Below are positions 17,245-24,823 of a stretch of DNA of 64,000 nt, piece by piece; position 1 is the stretch's first letter; every line of letters starts with the position of its first letter. Origin of the DNA: Bacillota bacterium (GTDB taxonomy: Bacteria; Bacillota; Clostridia; Christensenellales; CAG-138); assembly GCA_016286445.1 (NCBI GenBank), contig JAEESS010000005.1, positions 1-64,000 of the forward strand. The letters are read 5' to 3'. Position numbers and translations under genes: made by a program. The notes under the pieces are model-generated. The model ran no database searches. It saw only the letters and a program-made list of their open reading frames with translations, and had not been told where the DNA came from.

Positions 17245-19182
17245 ATGGCAAAAATGACGATCGAAGATGTCAACGTAGCAGGCAAGAGAGTTCTCGTTCG
17301 TGTGGACTTCAACGTACCGCTCGCAGAGGACGGGACCGTTTCGGACGATAAGCGCATCGTTGCTGCGCTTCCGACGATCCGGTATCTTTTGGACCACAAG
17401 GCGAAGGTCATCCTTTGCTCGCATCTCGGCAGACCCAAAGGCGAAGTCAATCCGAAGTATTCTCTGGAACCGGTCGGTCAGCGTCTTGCGGAGCTGCTTC
17501 CCGATACCCGCGTCTGGTTTGCGACCGACACGATCGGCGAAAGCGCAAAGGCTGCGATCGCCGACATGAAGGAGGGCGAGATCGTCCTGCTCGAAAACAC
17601 CCGCTTCTATAAGGAAGAGGAAAAGAACGATCCGGAATTTGCAAAGCAGCTTGCGTCGCTCGCAGACCTGTTCGTGTCCGACGCGTTCGGCACCGTGCAT
17701 CGCGCGCATGCTTCCACGGCGGGCGTTGCGGATTACATTCCGGCAGTTGCGGGCTACCTGATTGGCAAAGAGCTCGGCGTTATGGGTGAAGCGCTCGAAA
17801 ACCCGGTGCGTCCGTTCGTGGCGATTCTCGGCGGCGCAAAGGTCGCGGACAAGATCGGCGTTATCAAAAACCTTCTCGCAAAGTGCGACAGTCTCATCAT
17901 CGGCGGCGGCATGGCGTACACGTTCTTCAAGGCGATGGGCTATGAGATCGGCACCTCCCTGCTCGACGAAAACAGCATCGAGCTTGCGAAGGATCTGATG
18001 GCGGAAGCCAAGGAGCGCGGCGTGAACCTGCTGCTCCCGGTCGATACCGTCGTCGCAAAGGAATTTGCCGCGGATGCGGAGCACAAAACCGTCGCCTCCG
18101 ACGCCATCCCCGAGGGCTGGATGGGTCTCGACATCGGTGAAAAGACGCGCGAGCTGTTCCGTAAAACGATCCTCGAAGCAAAGACGGTCATCTGGAACGG
18201 TCCGATGGGCGTGTTCGAGTTCCCGGCGTTTGCGGAAGGCACCAAGGCGGTCGCCGCGGCGTGCGCTGACTGCGAGGGCACCACGATCATCGGCGGCGGC
18301 GATTCCGCTTCCGCTGTGAAAAAGCTCGGCTTTGCCAAGAAGATGACGCACATCTCCACCGGCGGCGGCGCGTCGCTTGAGTTCCTCGAAGGCAAGATCC
18401 TTCCCGGCGTGGCGGTGCTGAACGACAAGCCGGAAGGCAGATGTCCGATCATCGCCGGCAACTGGAAGATGAACAAGACGCCCGACGAAGCGAAGGAGCT
18501 TGTCGAAGCGCTGATCCCGCTCGTAAAGGACGCGAAGTGCGAAGTCGTCGTCTGCCCGCCGTACGTCGATCTGTGCTGCGTCGGCAAGGCGATCAAGGGC
18601 ACGAACATCAAGCTCGGTGCGCAGAACATCCACTGGGCGGAAAAGGGCGCGTTCACCGGCGAGATCTCCGCGGACATGCTGAAGGCACGCGGCGTCGAAT
18701 ACGCGATCGTCGGTCACTCCGAGCGCCGTCAGTACTTCGGCGAAACGGATGAAACCGTCAACAAGCGCGCGCTTGCGGCACTGAACGCGGGCATCACCCC
18801 GATCATCTGCGTCGGCGAATCGCTTGAGCAGCGTGAAGCGGGCGTGACCGATACGCTCGTCTCCGGACAGACCGTTGCGGCACTCAAAGATATGACGAAC
18901 GAACAGGTCGAATCCCTCGTTATCGCATACGAGCCCATCTGGGCGATCGGCACCGGCAAGACCGCGACGAAGGAAGACGCAAACGCGACCATCGGCGTGA
19001 TCCGCAAGGCGATCGCAGGCGTGTTCGGCGAAGCGACGGCAAACAAGGTCCGCATTCAGTACGGCGGCAGCATGAATCCGAAAAACGCGTCCGAGCTCAT
19101 GGCGATGCCGGAGATCGACGGCGGTCTGATCGGCGGCGCAAGCCTCAAGGCGGAAGACTTCTCAAAGGTGGTCCATTTCTGA
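17245..19182 (+). CDS. Bifunctional phosphoglycerate kinase / triosephosphate isomerase fusion
   Basis: A single reading frame of 645 aa. Residues 1 to about 397 are a complete phosphoglycerate kinase: [17 protein letters not shown], the hinge and adenine region [13 protein letters not shown], and the C-terminal GGGDSASAV and [13 protein letters not shown]. From about residue 399 a complete triosephosphate isomerase follows: [11 protein letters not shown] (Asn406, Lys408), IVGHSERR (His491) and [12 protein letters not shown] (Glu563). The join has almost no linker. It makes ATP from 1,3-bisphosphoglycerate and interconverts triose phosphates in cytosolic glycolysis. Such fusions are known from Thermotoga and some other bacteria. 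The start has AAAGGAAT upstream, and gpmI overlaps the stop (TGATG). No stop or frameshift is seen at the join. Confidence 0.96.
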   Translation: MAKMTIEDVNVAGKRVLVRVDFNVPLAEDGTVSDDKRIVAALPTIRYLLDHKAKVILCSHLGRPKGEVNPKYSLEPVGQRLAELLPDTRVWFATDTIGESAKAAIADMKEGEIVLLENTRFYKEEEKNDPEFAKQLASLADLFVSDAFGTVHRAHASTAGVADYIPAVAGYLIGKELGVMGEALENPVRPFVAILGGAKVADKIGVIKNLLAKCDSLIIGGGMAYTFFKAMGYEIGTSLLDENSIELAKDLMAEAKERGVNLLLPVDTVVAKEFAADAEHKTVASDAIPEGWMGLDIGEKTRELFRKTILEAKTVIWNGPMGVFEFPAFAEGTKAVAAACADCEGTTIIGGGDSASAVKKLGFAKKMTHISTGGGASLEFLEGKILPGVAVLNDKPEGRCPIIAGNWKMNKTPDEAKELVEALIPLVKDAKCEVVVCPPYVDLCCVGKAIKGTNIKLGAQNIHWAEKGAFTGEISADMLKARGVEYAIVGHSERRQYFGETDETVNKRALAALNAGITPIICVGESLEQREAGVTDTLVSGQTVAALKDMTNEQVESLVIAYEPIWAIGTGKTATKEDANATIGVIRKAIAGVFGEATANKVRIQYGGSMNPKNASELMAMPEIDGGLIGGASLKAEDFSKVVHF

Positions 19183-20723
19183 TGAAGCCGATCACCGCAT
19201 TGATCATCCTCGACGGCTTCGGCTATCGCGAGGAGAAACAGTATAACGCGATCCTGACCGACGGCGCAGTGAACTTCATGCGTCTTTGGAATGCCTACCC
19301 GCACACGCTGATCGGCGCGAGCGGCATGGACGTCGGACTTCCCGACGGGCAGATGGGCAACTCCGAGGTCGGTCATACGAACATCGGCGCGGGCCGCATC
19401 GTCTATCAGGAGCTGACCCGCATCACTAAGGCGATCCAGGACGGCGATTTCTTTGAGAATCCGGCGTTCCTCGGCGCGATCGAAAACTGCAAGGCGCACG
19501 ATTCCGCGCTGCATTTCATGGGGCTCTGCTCCGACGGCGGCGTGCACAGCCACCTCGAGCATCTCTACGCACTCGTCGAGCTTGCGAAACGGAACGGGCT
19601 CAAGAAAGTCTACGTCCATTGCTTCATGGACGGCCGCGACGTCCCCCCGTCCTCCGGCAAGGGCTATCTCGAACAGCTTGACGCAAAGCTCAAAGAGATC
19701 GGCTGCGGCAAGATCGCAACGGTCATGGGCAGATTCTACGCGATGGACCGCGACAACCGCTTCGAGCGTGTGGAACGCGCGTACGCGGCGCTGACGTACG
19801 GGGAAGGCTTTACCGCCTCCTCCGGTCCCGAAGCGATGCAGAATAGCTACGACCGCGGCGACACCGACGAGTTCGTACAGCCGACCGTGATCCTGACCGA
19901 CGGCAAACCGACGGCAACGATCGGCGCAAACGACAGCGTGATCTTCTTCAACTTCCGTCCGGACCGTGCAAGAGAGATCAGCCGCGCGTACATCTTCGAG
20001 GACTTCAACGGCTTCGAGCGTAGATTTGGCTTCTTCCCGCTCTATTACGTTTCGATGACGCAGTACGACAAGACGTTCGAGAACGCGCTGCACGTTGCGT
20101 TCAAGCCGCAGTCGCTTGCGAACACCTTCGGCGCATATGTCGCCGACAAGGGACTTTGCCAGCTTCGCATTGCAGAGACCGAGAAATACGCGCATGTCAC
20201 GTTCTTCTTCAACGGCGGCGTCGAAGCGCCGAACGCCAACGAGGATCGCTGTCTCATCCCCTCGCCGAAGGTCGCTACCTACGATCTGAAGCCCGAGATG
20301 AGCGCGTATGAGGTCGCCGCGGAAGCGAAGGCGCGGATCGAGAGCGGCAAGTACGACGTGATGATCCTGAACTTCGCAAATCCGGATATGGTCGGACACA
20401 CCGGCGTCATGGAAGCGGCGGTCAAAGCGGTCCACGCAGTCGACGAATGCCTGAACACCGTCGTAAACGCGATCCTTAAGACCGGCGGACGCTGCATCGT
20501 AACGGCGGACCATGGCAACTGCGAGCTGATGTGGGACGAGGCGCAGAACGCGCCGTTCACCGCGCACACCACGCTGCCGGTCCCGTGCATGCTGATCGAT
20601 GACACGCGTAAGGACGCGAAGCTTCGCGAAGGCGGCAGGCTCTGCGATCTTGCGCCGACGCTTCTGGAGCTTCTGGGGCTTCCGATCCCGGCGGAAATGA
20701 CAGGCAAATCGCTGATAGGATAA
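19182..20723 (+). CDS. gpmI: 2,3-bisphosphoglycerate-independent phosphoglycerate mutase
   Basis: A protein of 513 aa, the normal length. Metal and phospho-serine motifs are present: LIILDGFGYRE at the N-terminus, GLPDGQMGNSEVGHTNIGAG with the catalytic serine in GNSE near residue 62, FMDGRDVPP, and the late DMVGHTG and TADHGNCE metal ligands. It converts 3-phosphoglycerate to 2-phosphoglycerate using two Mn ions. Its ATG overlaps the fusion gene's stop, so three successive glycolytic activities are made from one mRNA. A terminator follows at 20750. Confidence 0.96.
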   Translation: MKPITALIILDGFGYREEKQYNAILTDGAVNFMRLWNAYPHTLIGASGMDVGLPDGQMGNSEVGHTNIGAGRIVYQELTRITKAIQDGDFFENPAFLGAIENCKAHDSALHFMGLCSDGGVHSHLEHLYALVELAKRNGLKKVYVHCFMDGRDVPPSSGKGYLEQLDAKLKEIGCGKIATVMGRFYAMDRDNRFERVERAYAALTYGEGFTASSGPEAMQNSYDRGDTDEFVQPTVILTDGKPTATIGANDSVIFFNFRPDRAREISRAYIFEDFNGFERRFGFFPLYYVSMTQYDKTFENALHVAFKPQSLANTFGAYVADKGLCQLRIAETEKYAHVTFFFNGGVEAPNANEDRCLIPSPKVATYDLKPEMSAYEVAAEAKARIESGKYDVMILNFANPDMVGHTGVMEAAVKAVHAVDECLNTVVNAILKTGGRCIVTADHGNCELMWDEAQNAPFTAHTTLPVPCMLIDDTRKDAKLREGGRLCDLAPTLLELLGLPIPAEMTGKSLIG

Positions 20724-20749
20724 GCGAATTATCAAGCAACGGCACATGC

Positions 20750-20780
20750 GGGAGGTCGAAATCGACCTCCCCTGCTTTTT
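20750..20780 (+). terminator. Terminator of pgk/tpi-gpmI operon
   Basis: A 10-bp perfect stem (GGGAGGTCGA with TCGACCTCCC) with a very tight loop, then CTGCTTTTT. The rest of 20724-20905 shows nothing else. Confidence 0.85.
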
Positions 20781-20905
20781 GCAAAGGCATTTGTCTGCGT
20801 CCATTCCCCGTGTGCATTTCAATGCGGCGTCGCTTCGTTTGCCGGGCCGTTCCGCGCGGTACGAATATATCCTTGCAAATCATCGGAATCTTTTTCGTTT
20901 TATGC

Positions 20906-20934
20906 TTGCATTTTCGATAGGTGCGTGTTATAAT
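20906..20934 (+). promoter_or_regulatory. Promoter of secG-smpB
   Basis: TTGCAT, 17 bases, TATAAT, 31 bases upstream of the secG ATG. Confidence 0.8.
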
Positions 20935-20965
20935 CATTCCCGCAGATATTTTTGGAGGAACTGTT

Positions 20966-21226
20966 ATGGATATTTTAATGTGGGTTGTTGCCGGCATTCT
21001 TGTCGTTTCGTCGATCTTGATGTGCGTAGTCGTGCTGATTCAGCAGACCAAGTCTTCCGGTCTCGGCGCGGCATACGGCGGCGACACCGTTTCTTTCTCG
21101 CAGCGCGGAAAGGCTGCAAGCCGTGAAGCAAAGCTGCAGAAGATCACCGTTGTTCTCGCGATCGTGATCGCGGTCATGGCAATCGCTCTTATGCTGATCG
21201 CCAGATTCGCCGGCAAATCGATCTGA
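20966..21226 (+). CDS. secG: Preprotein translocase subunit SecG
   Basis: A protein of 86 aa starting [22 protein letters not shown] lies 7 bases before the ATG. Two hydrophobic segments (about residues 4-22 and 56-78) flank the conserved cytosolic loop [15 protein letters not shown], diagnostic of SecG. It stabilises the SecYE channel in the membrane. It is followed by smpB and ssrA, a common Firmicute neighbourhood, although the rnr gene often found between is absent here. Confidence 0.93.
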   Translation: MDILMWVVAGILVVSSILMCVVVLIQQTKSSGLGAAYGGDTVSFSQRGKAASREAKLQKITVVLAIVIAVMAIALMLIARFAGKSI

Positions 21227-21299
21227 TCGGGACATACAAGCGCATGCAGCGGTGCATCTTCGGATGCACCGTTTTGATTCTCAGGAAAGGAGACGTGCC

Positions 21300-21767
21300 A
21301 TGCCGGTACATAAAGGAATCAAAATCGCCGCGCAGAACCGCAAGGCGCGTCACGATTATTTTATAGAGGATACCTACGAATGCGGGATCGCTCTTTTAGG
21401 CACCGAGGTCAAGTCGATCCGAAAGGGGTCTTTGAACCTCAAGGACAGCTATGCGCAGGTCAAGAACGGCGAGCTGTTTTTGATCGGCATGCATGTGAGC
21501 CCGTACGAACAGGGAAACATCTATAACCACGATCCGTTCCGCACGCGGAAGCTTCTTGCGCACGCACGCGAGATTAAAAAGCTCAACTCGCTTTCACAGG
21601 CAGACGGCTACTCCCTCGTTCCTCTGTCCGTCTATTTCAAGGACGGCAAGGTCAAGGTCGAGCTGGCGGTGGCAAAAGGTAAAAAGCTCTACGACAAGCG
21701 TGCGAGCATTGCGGAACGCGACGCCGATCGCGATATGGATCGGAACATCAAAAAGCAGTATCGCTGA
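21300..21767 (+). CDS. smpB: SsrA-binding protein SmpB
   Basis: A protein of 155 aa. The start [20 protein letters not shown] follows AAAGGAG by 7 bases; a longer in-frame start is not supported. Family motifs [28 protein letters not shown] and the basic C-terminal tail DRNIKKQYR are present. SmpB delivers alanyl-tmRNA to stalled ribosomes; its tail reads the empty mRNA channel. It lies 42 bases upstream of the ssrA gene. Confidence 0.96.
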   Translation: MPVHKGIKIAAQNRKARHDYFIEDTYECGIALLGTEVKSIRKGSLNLKDSYAQVKNGELFLIGMHVSPYEQGNIYNHDPFRTRKLLAHAREIKKLNSLSQADGYSLVPLSVYFKDGKVKVELAVAKGKKLYDKRASIAERDADRDMDRNIKKQYR

Positions 21768-21809
21768 CGAACCGTCGGCATACCTTATAGCATACCGCTT
21801 TACGGTCTT

Positions 21810-22164
21810 GGGGGCGAAATGGTTTCGACGGGGATCGCGGAAGCGGGATAAGCGAGCCGAAGCCCCGTGCTTCGTTAAAAACGGGAACTGTCTAAAATAA
21901 CTGACAACAATCACAAACTGCTCGCAGCTGCATAAAGCAGCTACGCGTCCGCCCGAGGAAACCTACCGCTTCGGAACCGGGCGTCATTAGGGTAGGGAAC
22001 GAACCTGCGTAAGCTTTGCCGCAGGCCGGACTTTATGAAGCTACCGTAACGCGGAGCCTGTCACCGGGCGCCGCGCGAGGGGAATCCCAAAACAGTGACT
22101 GCGCTCGGAGAAAATCCTGCCAACGGGTTTTCGGACGGGGGTTCGACTCCCCCCGCCTCCACCA
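21810..22164 (+). ncRNA. ssrA: Transfer-messenger RNA (ssrA), one-piece
   Basis: About 355 nt. The 5' end GGGGGCGAAATGGTTTCGACGG and the 3' end GGGTTCGACTCCCCCCGCC...CCACCA form the tRNA-like domain (acceptor pairs GGGGGCG with CGCCTCC, one G-T pair; CCA is encoded). The tag frame at 21894-21935 reads KITDNNHKLLAAA and a TAA stop; the exact resume codon is uncertain. The tag ends in LLAAA rather than the common ALAA. Pseudoknot-like GC helices follow the tag (for example CTGCGTAAGCTTTGCCGCAG near 22011-22024). It acts with SmpB in ribosome rescue. Its 3' end is duplicated nearby (see the repeats at 22302 and 23710). Confidence 0.96.
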
Positions 22165-22322
22165 GTAAAGAAAACAAGGCATCGCTGATGCCTTGTTTTC
22201 TTTTATAGAATTGTGCGGGGGGAGGAGAACCCGGCGCGGGGGTGAATGACGCCGCAGTGCGGCGTCAGAGCCGCGCCGTGACCGAGCCCGCAGGCGAGAA
22301 GCGACTCCCCCCGCCTCCACCA
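22165..22322 (+). repeat. tmRNA-linked repeat unit A
   Basis: A unit of 158 bases starting GTAAAGAAAACAAGG and ending with a 21-base exact copy (22302-22322) of the tmRNA 3' end at 22144-22164. Inside is a nested palindrome: outer arms GCGGGGGGAG/CTCCCCCCGC, middle CGGCGCGG/CCGCGCCG and inner TGACGCCGC/GCGGCGTCA. No coding sequence. Together with the next spacer it fills the 571-base gap between ssrA and the GNAT gene. Confidence 0.8.
22168..22206 (+). terminator. Terminator of ssrA
   Basis: A long stem AAAACAAGGCATC / GATGCCTTGTTTT with loop GCT, then CTTTTATAG. The same hairpin recurs at the start of the other two repeat units near 23580 (arms GGCGT/ACGCC instead of GGCATC/GATGCC) and 24435. 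The 23580 copy has matching changes in both arms, so pairing is kept. Confidence 0.85.
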
Positions 22323-22327
22323 TCAAA

Positions 22328-22366
22328 GAAACCTCTTTTGTCTACCACGGCAAAAGGGGTTTTTTC
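22328..22366 (+). terminator. Hairpin after repeat unit A
   Basis: AACCTCTTTTG / CAAAAGGGGTT stem (two G-T pairs) followed by TTTTTTCTTG. The same hairpin follows unit B at 23736-23775 with fully paired arms. It may end read-through from ssrA. Confidence 0.6.
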
Positions 22367-22533
22367 TTGCATTTTGGGGTAAAAACGGGCTAAATATGGG
22401 TAAATCGGGCTTCGATGCGGTCGATTGGCTGCTTCGGAGCCCGATTTTTTGCTTTCAGAGGCAGGAACAGCCCGAAAATGCTGGTGTACTTTTTGCGTTT
22501 CTTTGCTCTGTAAAGAAAGAACAAAAAGGTGTA

Positions 22534-22554
22534 GGAGGCGGGAGTCGAACCGAC
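22534..22554 (-). repeat. Inverted tmRNA/tRNA T-arm-like fragment
   Basis: On the minus strand this reads GGTTCGACTCCCGCCTCC, like the tmRNA 3' end but with three C residues fewer. No cloverleaf or tmRNA body surrounds it, so it is not an RNA gene; it looks like an attachment-site-type scar in the opposite direction. Around it (22370-22735) the DNA becomes AT-rich and I see no gene. Confidence 0.55.
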
Positions 22555-22735
22555 TATTCACTAAGAATATCCAGTCACGTAATGATATAATTACGTGAAA
22601 ATCTTGAAAATTCGGTTGTTTTGTGGTAAAAAAATAATCGATGCTTTTTGATTATAATAATAGAAGTCGACAAATCGGGATTTGTGGAGGCACACCCACT
22701 ATAGACCGAATACTGAATCAAAACGGAGAATAAAA

Positions 22736-23482
22736 ATGATTTACGATTTGAATGACCCGTCAAAAGCCGCTCCCCTTTTTGCGGACTGGAAGGATGCGGA
22801 CGCCGGTATCGCAGCCTGTCTCGACAACGTGATGGGAAAGATATTTGCGGATGATACGGAACGACCGAAGGCTGCGATGGCTGTAGTCGGCGATTTTGCT
22901 TATTTCGCAGGGGAACCGAACATTGAGCTTGTACGTGCCAGACCGGACCGATGGCTGGTCGTTGTGCCGCAGAATGAAGCGTGGGAGGAACTGATCGAAA
23001 ACAACTTCCCCGCTTTCAAACGGATCCGCTATGCGACCCGGAAGGATACGAAATTCAATCGGAAAAAGCTTGAAGCAATGGTAAACGCGCTGCCGGAGGG
23101 ATACGCGTTTCGCAGGATTGACGGAGAGCTCTATGACGTCTGTCTGAAGAATGAAAACTTTGAGGAAGCCGTTTCGGCATTCGGATCGAAGGAAAAGTAT
23201 CTCGAACTCGGGAGAGGTTTTGCCGTTATGAAGGACGGTAGGGTCGTTGCCGCCGCATCCTCCTACACTCGTTATAAGAAGGGGATCGATATCGAGATCG
23301 ACGCCGTCAAGGAAGAGCGGCACAAGGGGCTGGGTTCAGCCGTTGCCGCAAAGCTGATCCTCGAATGTCTTGATGAAGGATTGTATCCGGCATGGGACGC
23401 GGCGAACAAGATGTCGATCCGGCTTGCGGAAAAGCTCGGCTACGAATTCAGCCGCGAATACGTCGTTTACGGGGTGGAATAA
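22736..23482 (+). CDS. GNAT-family acetyltransferase
   Basis: A protein of 248 aa. The start MIYDLNDPSKAAPLFADW has GGAG 8 bases upstream. The C-terminal GNAT core shows AVMKDGRVVAAASSYTRYKKGIDIEIDAVKEERHKGLGSAVA, where V-x-E-x-R-H-K-G-L-G-S-A is the acetyl-CoA pyrophosphate loop (motif A). It matches the larger Firmicute acetyltransferases with an N-terminal adaptor half; the acceptor is unknown. It stands alone between repeat units A and B and is bracketed by exact copies of the tmRNA 3' end, so it may be cargo of a former mobile element. Confidence 0.85.
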   Translation: MIYDLNDPSKAAPLFADWKDADAGIAACLDNVMGKIFADDTERPKAAMAVVGDFAYFAGEPNIELVRARPDRWLVVVPQNEAWEELIENNFPAFKRIRYATRKDTKFNRKKLEAMVNALPEGYAFRRIDGELYDVCLKNENFEEAVSAFGSKEKYLELGRGFAVMKDGRVVAAASSYTRYKKGIDIEIDAVKEERHKGLGSAVAAKLILECLDEGLYPAWDAANKMSIRLAEKLGYEFSREYVVYGVE

Positions 23483-23573
23483 ACGGCACGGCAAATTCCC
23501 GTTTGTTGAGGTGAAGCACGTAACATTTTGGCGCTCTTTCTATGGGATATGTATCATTTTGGCGCTCTTTCAC

Positions 23574-23730
23574 AGTAAAGATAACAAGGCGTTTCTGACG
23601 CCTTGTTTTCTTTTATAGAATTGTGCGGGGGAAGGAGAACCCGGCGCGGGGGTGAATGACGCCGCGGTGCGGCGTCAGAGCCGCGCCGTGACCGAGCCGC
23701 AGCGAGAAACGACTCCCCCCGCCTCCACCA
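23574..23730 (+). repeat. tmRNA-linked repeat unit B
   Basis: A second unit of about 157 bases, near-identical to unit A, ending with the same 21-base tmRNA 3'-end copy (23710-23730). Its terminator arms differ together (GGCGT/ACGCC). Just upstream two short tandem motifs ATTTTGGCGCTCTTTC occur at about 23524-23570. It fills the 357-base gap between the GNAT and DUF402 genes; no coding sequence. Confidence 0.8.
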
Positions 23731-23735
23731 TCAAA

Positions 23736-23775
23736 GAAACCTCTTTTGTCTGCCAGGGCAAAAGAGGTTTTCTTG
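23736..23775 (+). terminator. Hairpin after repeat unit B
   Basis: AAACCTCTTTT / AAAAGAGGTTT stem with a GC-containing loop, then TCTTGC. Same design as at 22328. Confidence 0.6.
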
Positions 23776-23839
23776 CTTTATTCCATGTGATGATGGTATA
23801 ATTTCTTTAAAAATATCGACTTGCAAGGAGTGTTATCCG

Positions 23840-24358
23840 GTGGGCATGAGAAAACGCTTTGCGTATAATTCGGAAGACCTATACAAACAAATCACTGTCG
23901 ATGAGCCTTTTTTCAAGGGCGTCGCCTGCATTGTTAAGCTTCAGAACGTCGCAAAACCAAAATACATAGATCACGGCAAGGAGAAGATTTGCATTATCGA
24001 TAACGGCTATTCTTTGATCGAAGCCTATCCTGATAACGGCAAATACGCGCTTACCATCATGTTTGACGATAGAGGGACCCTGATCGAGTGGTATTTTGAC
24101 ATAGCAAAATCTATCGGCATAGAAAACGGAATCCCGTTTGAAGACGACCTGTATCTGGACATGACGATTATGCCGGACGGAGAAAAGATTATACTGGATG
24201 AAGACGAATTGCTTGCTGCAAGAAACGAAGGCATTATCTCGCAGGATGACGTGGACGGCGCATACAATACGCTTCGGGAGTTGGAAAAGAAGTATGCCTA
24301 TCGTTTGGGTGATTTGATACAATTGACCGAATACCTTAAAGAACGGTTTTGCATGTAA
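23840..24358 (+). CDS. DUF402-family protein
   Basis: A protein of 172 aa. The GTG at 23840 is 9 bases from AAGGAG; an ATG two codons later is 15 bases away, so GTG is preferred. The region GYSLIEAYPDNGKYALTIMFDDRGTLIEWYFDIA, the acidic pair DDLYLDM and the following DEDELLAARNEGIIS resemble the DUF402/YgaC beta-barrel fold, which includes nucleoside di/triphosphate phosphatases and RNase E/G-associated domains. Substrate unknown. It is lower in GC than its surroundings and flanked by repeat units B and C. Confidence 0.7.
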   Translation: MGMRKRFAYNSEDLYKQITVDEPFFKGVACIVKLQNVAKPKYIDHGKEKICIIDNGYSLIEAYPDNGKYALTIMFDDRGTLIEWYFDIAKSIGIENGIPFEDDLYLDMTIMPDGEKIILDEDELLAARNEGIISQDDVDGAYNTLRELEKKYAYRLGDLIQLTEYLKERFCM

Positions 24359-24428
24359 CCGGCCGCATCCCTCTGGTGTACTTTTCGGCGTTCTTTCTAT
24401 GCTTTGGTACACTTTTGGCGTTCTTACA

Positions 24429-24578
24429 CAGTAAAGAAAACAAGGCATCGCTGATGCCTTGTTTTCTTTTATAGAATTGTGCGGGGGGAGGAGAACCCAG
24501 CGCGGGGTGAATGACGCCGCAGTGCGGCGTCAGAGCCGCGCCGTGACCGAGCCGCAGCGAGAAGCGACTCTCCCCGCC
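24429..24578 (+). repeat. tmRNA-linked repeat unit C (degenerate 3' end)
   Basis: A third unit, near-identical to A at its start and core. The 3' end is decayed: CGACTCTCCCCGCC replaces the tmRNA copy and the CCACCA is lost. Short motifs GTACACTTTTGGCGTTCTT precede it (24376-24427). A further fragment ACGCGCCGTGATCGAGCCGC at about 24720-24740 matches the unit core. The region 24620-24760 is AT-rich with no gene; together these fill the 465-base gap before the CotH gene. Confidence 0.75.
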
Positions 24579-24622
24579 AAAGCAAAAAACCTGTCGCATC
24601 AGCGGCAGGCTTTTTGCTTTGT
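24579..24622 (+). terminator. Terminator-like hairpin after unit C
   Basis: AAAGCAAAAAACCTGTCGC / GCGGCAGGCTTTTTGCTTT, a long stem with a small loop. It probably ends transcription from the DUF402 side. Confidence 0.6.
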
Positions 24623-24764
24623 ATTCTTCATTCTTAAGTCTTCATTCTTCTATTTTCTTATCCGGATTTACATAATAAATATATATCCAGACAATACTCT
24701 TTTATACTGTTTTAGAAACAACGCGCCGTGATCGAGCCGCGCTTCACCGTGCTTTTCTCTTGCA

Positions 24765-24815
24765 CAAAACAGAAACCTCTTTGATCCGGGACCGGAAAAA
24801 GAGGTTTCTGTTTTG
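24765..24815. terminator. 18-bp perfect inverted repeat between convergent genes
   Basis: Arms CAAAACAGAAACCTCTTT and AAAGAGGTTTCTGTTTTG pair perfectly around a 15-base loop. It ends the CotH operon on the minus strand and could also act on the plus strand. Confidence 0.7.
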
Positions 24816-24823
24816 CAGTCAAT

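Noticed and set aside
17245..19182. Fusion caused by a sequencing error between pgk and tpiA
   Set aside because: The frame is continuous with family-normal ends on both sides and no start codon or ribosome site at the junction.
22534..22554. Possible tRNA gene on the minus strand
   Set aside because: Only a T-arm/acceptor-like segment exists; no D-arm, anticodon arm or partner acceptor strand is found nearby.
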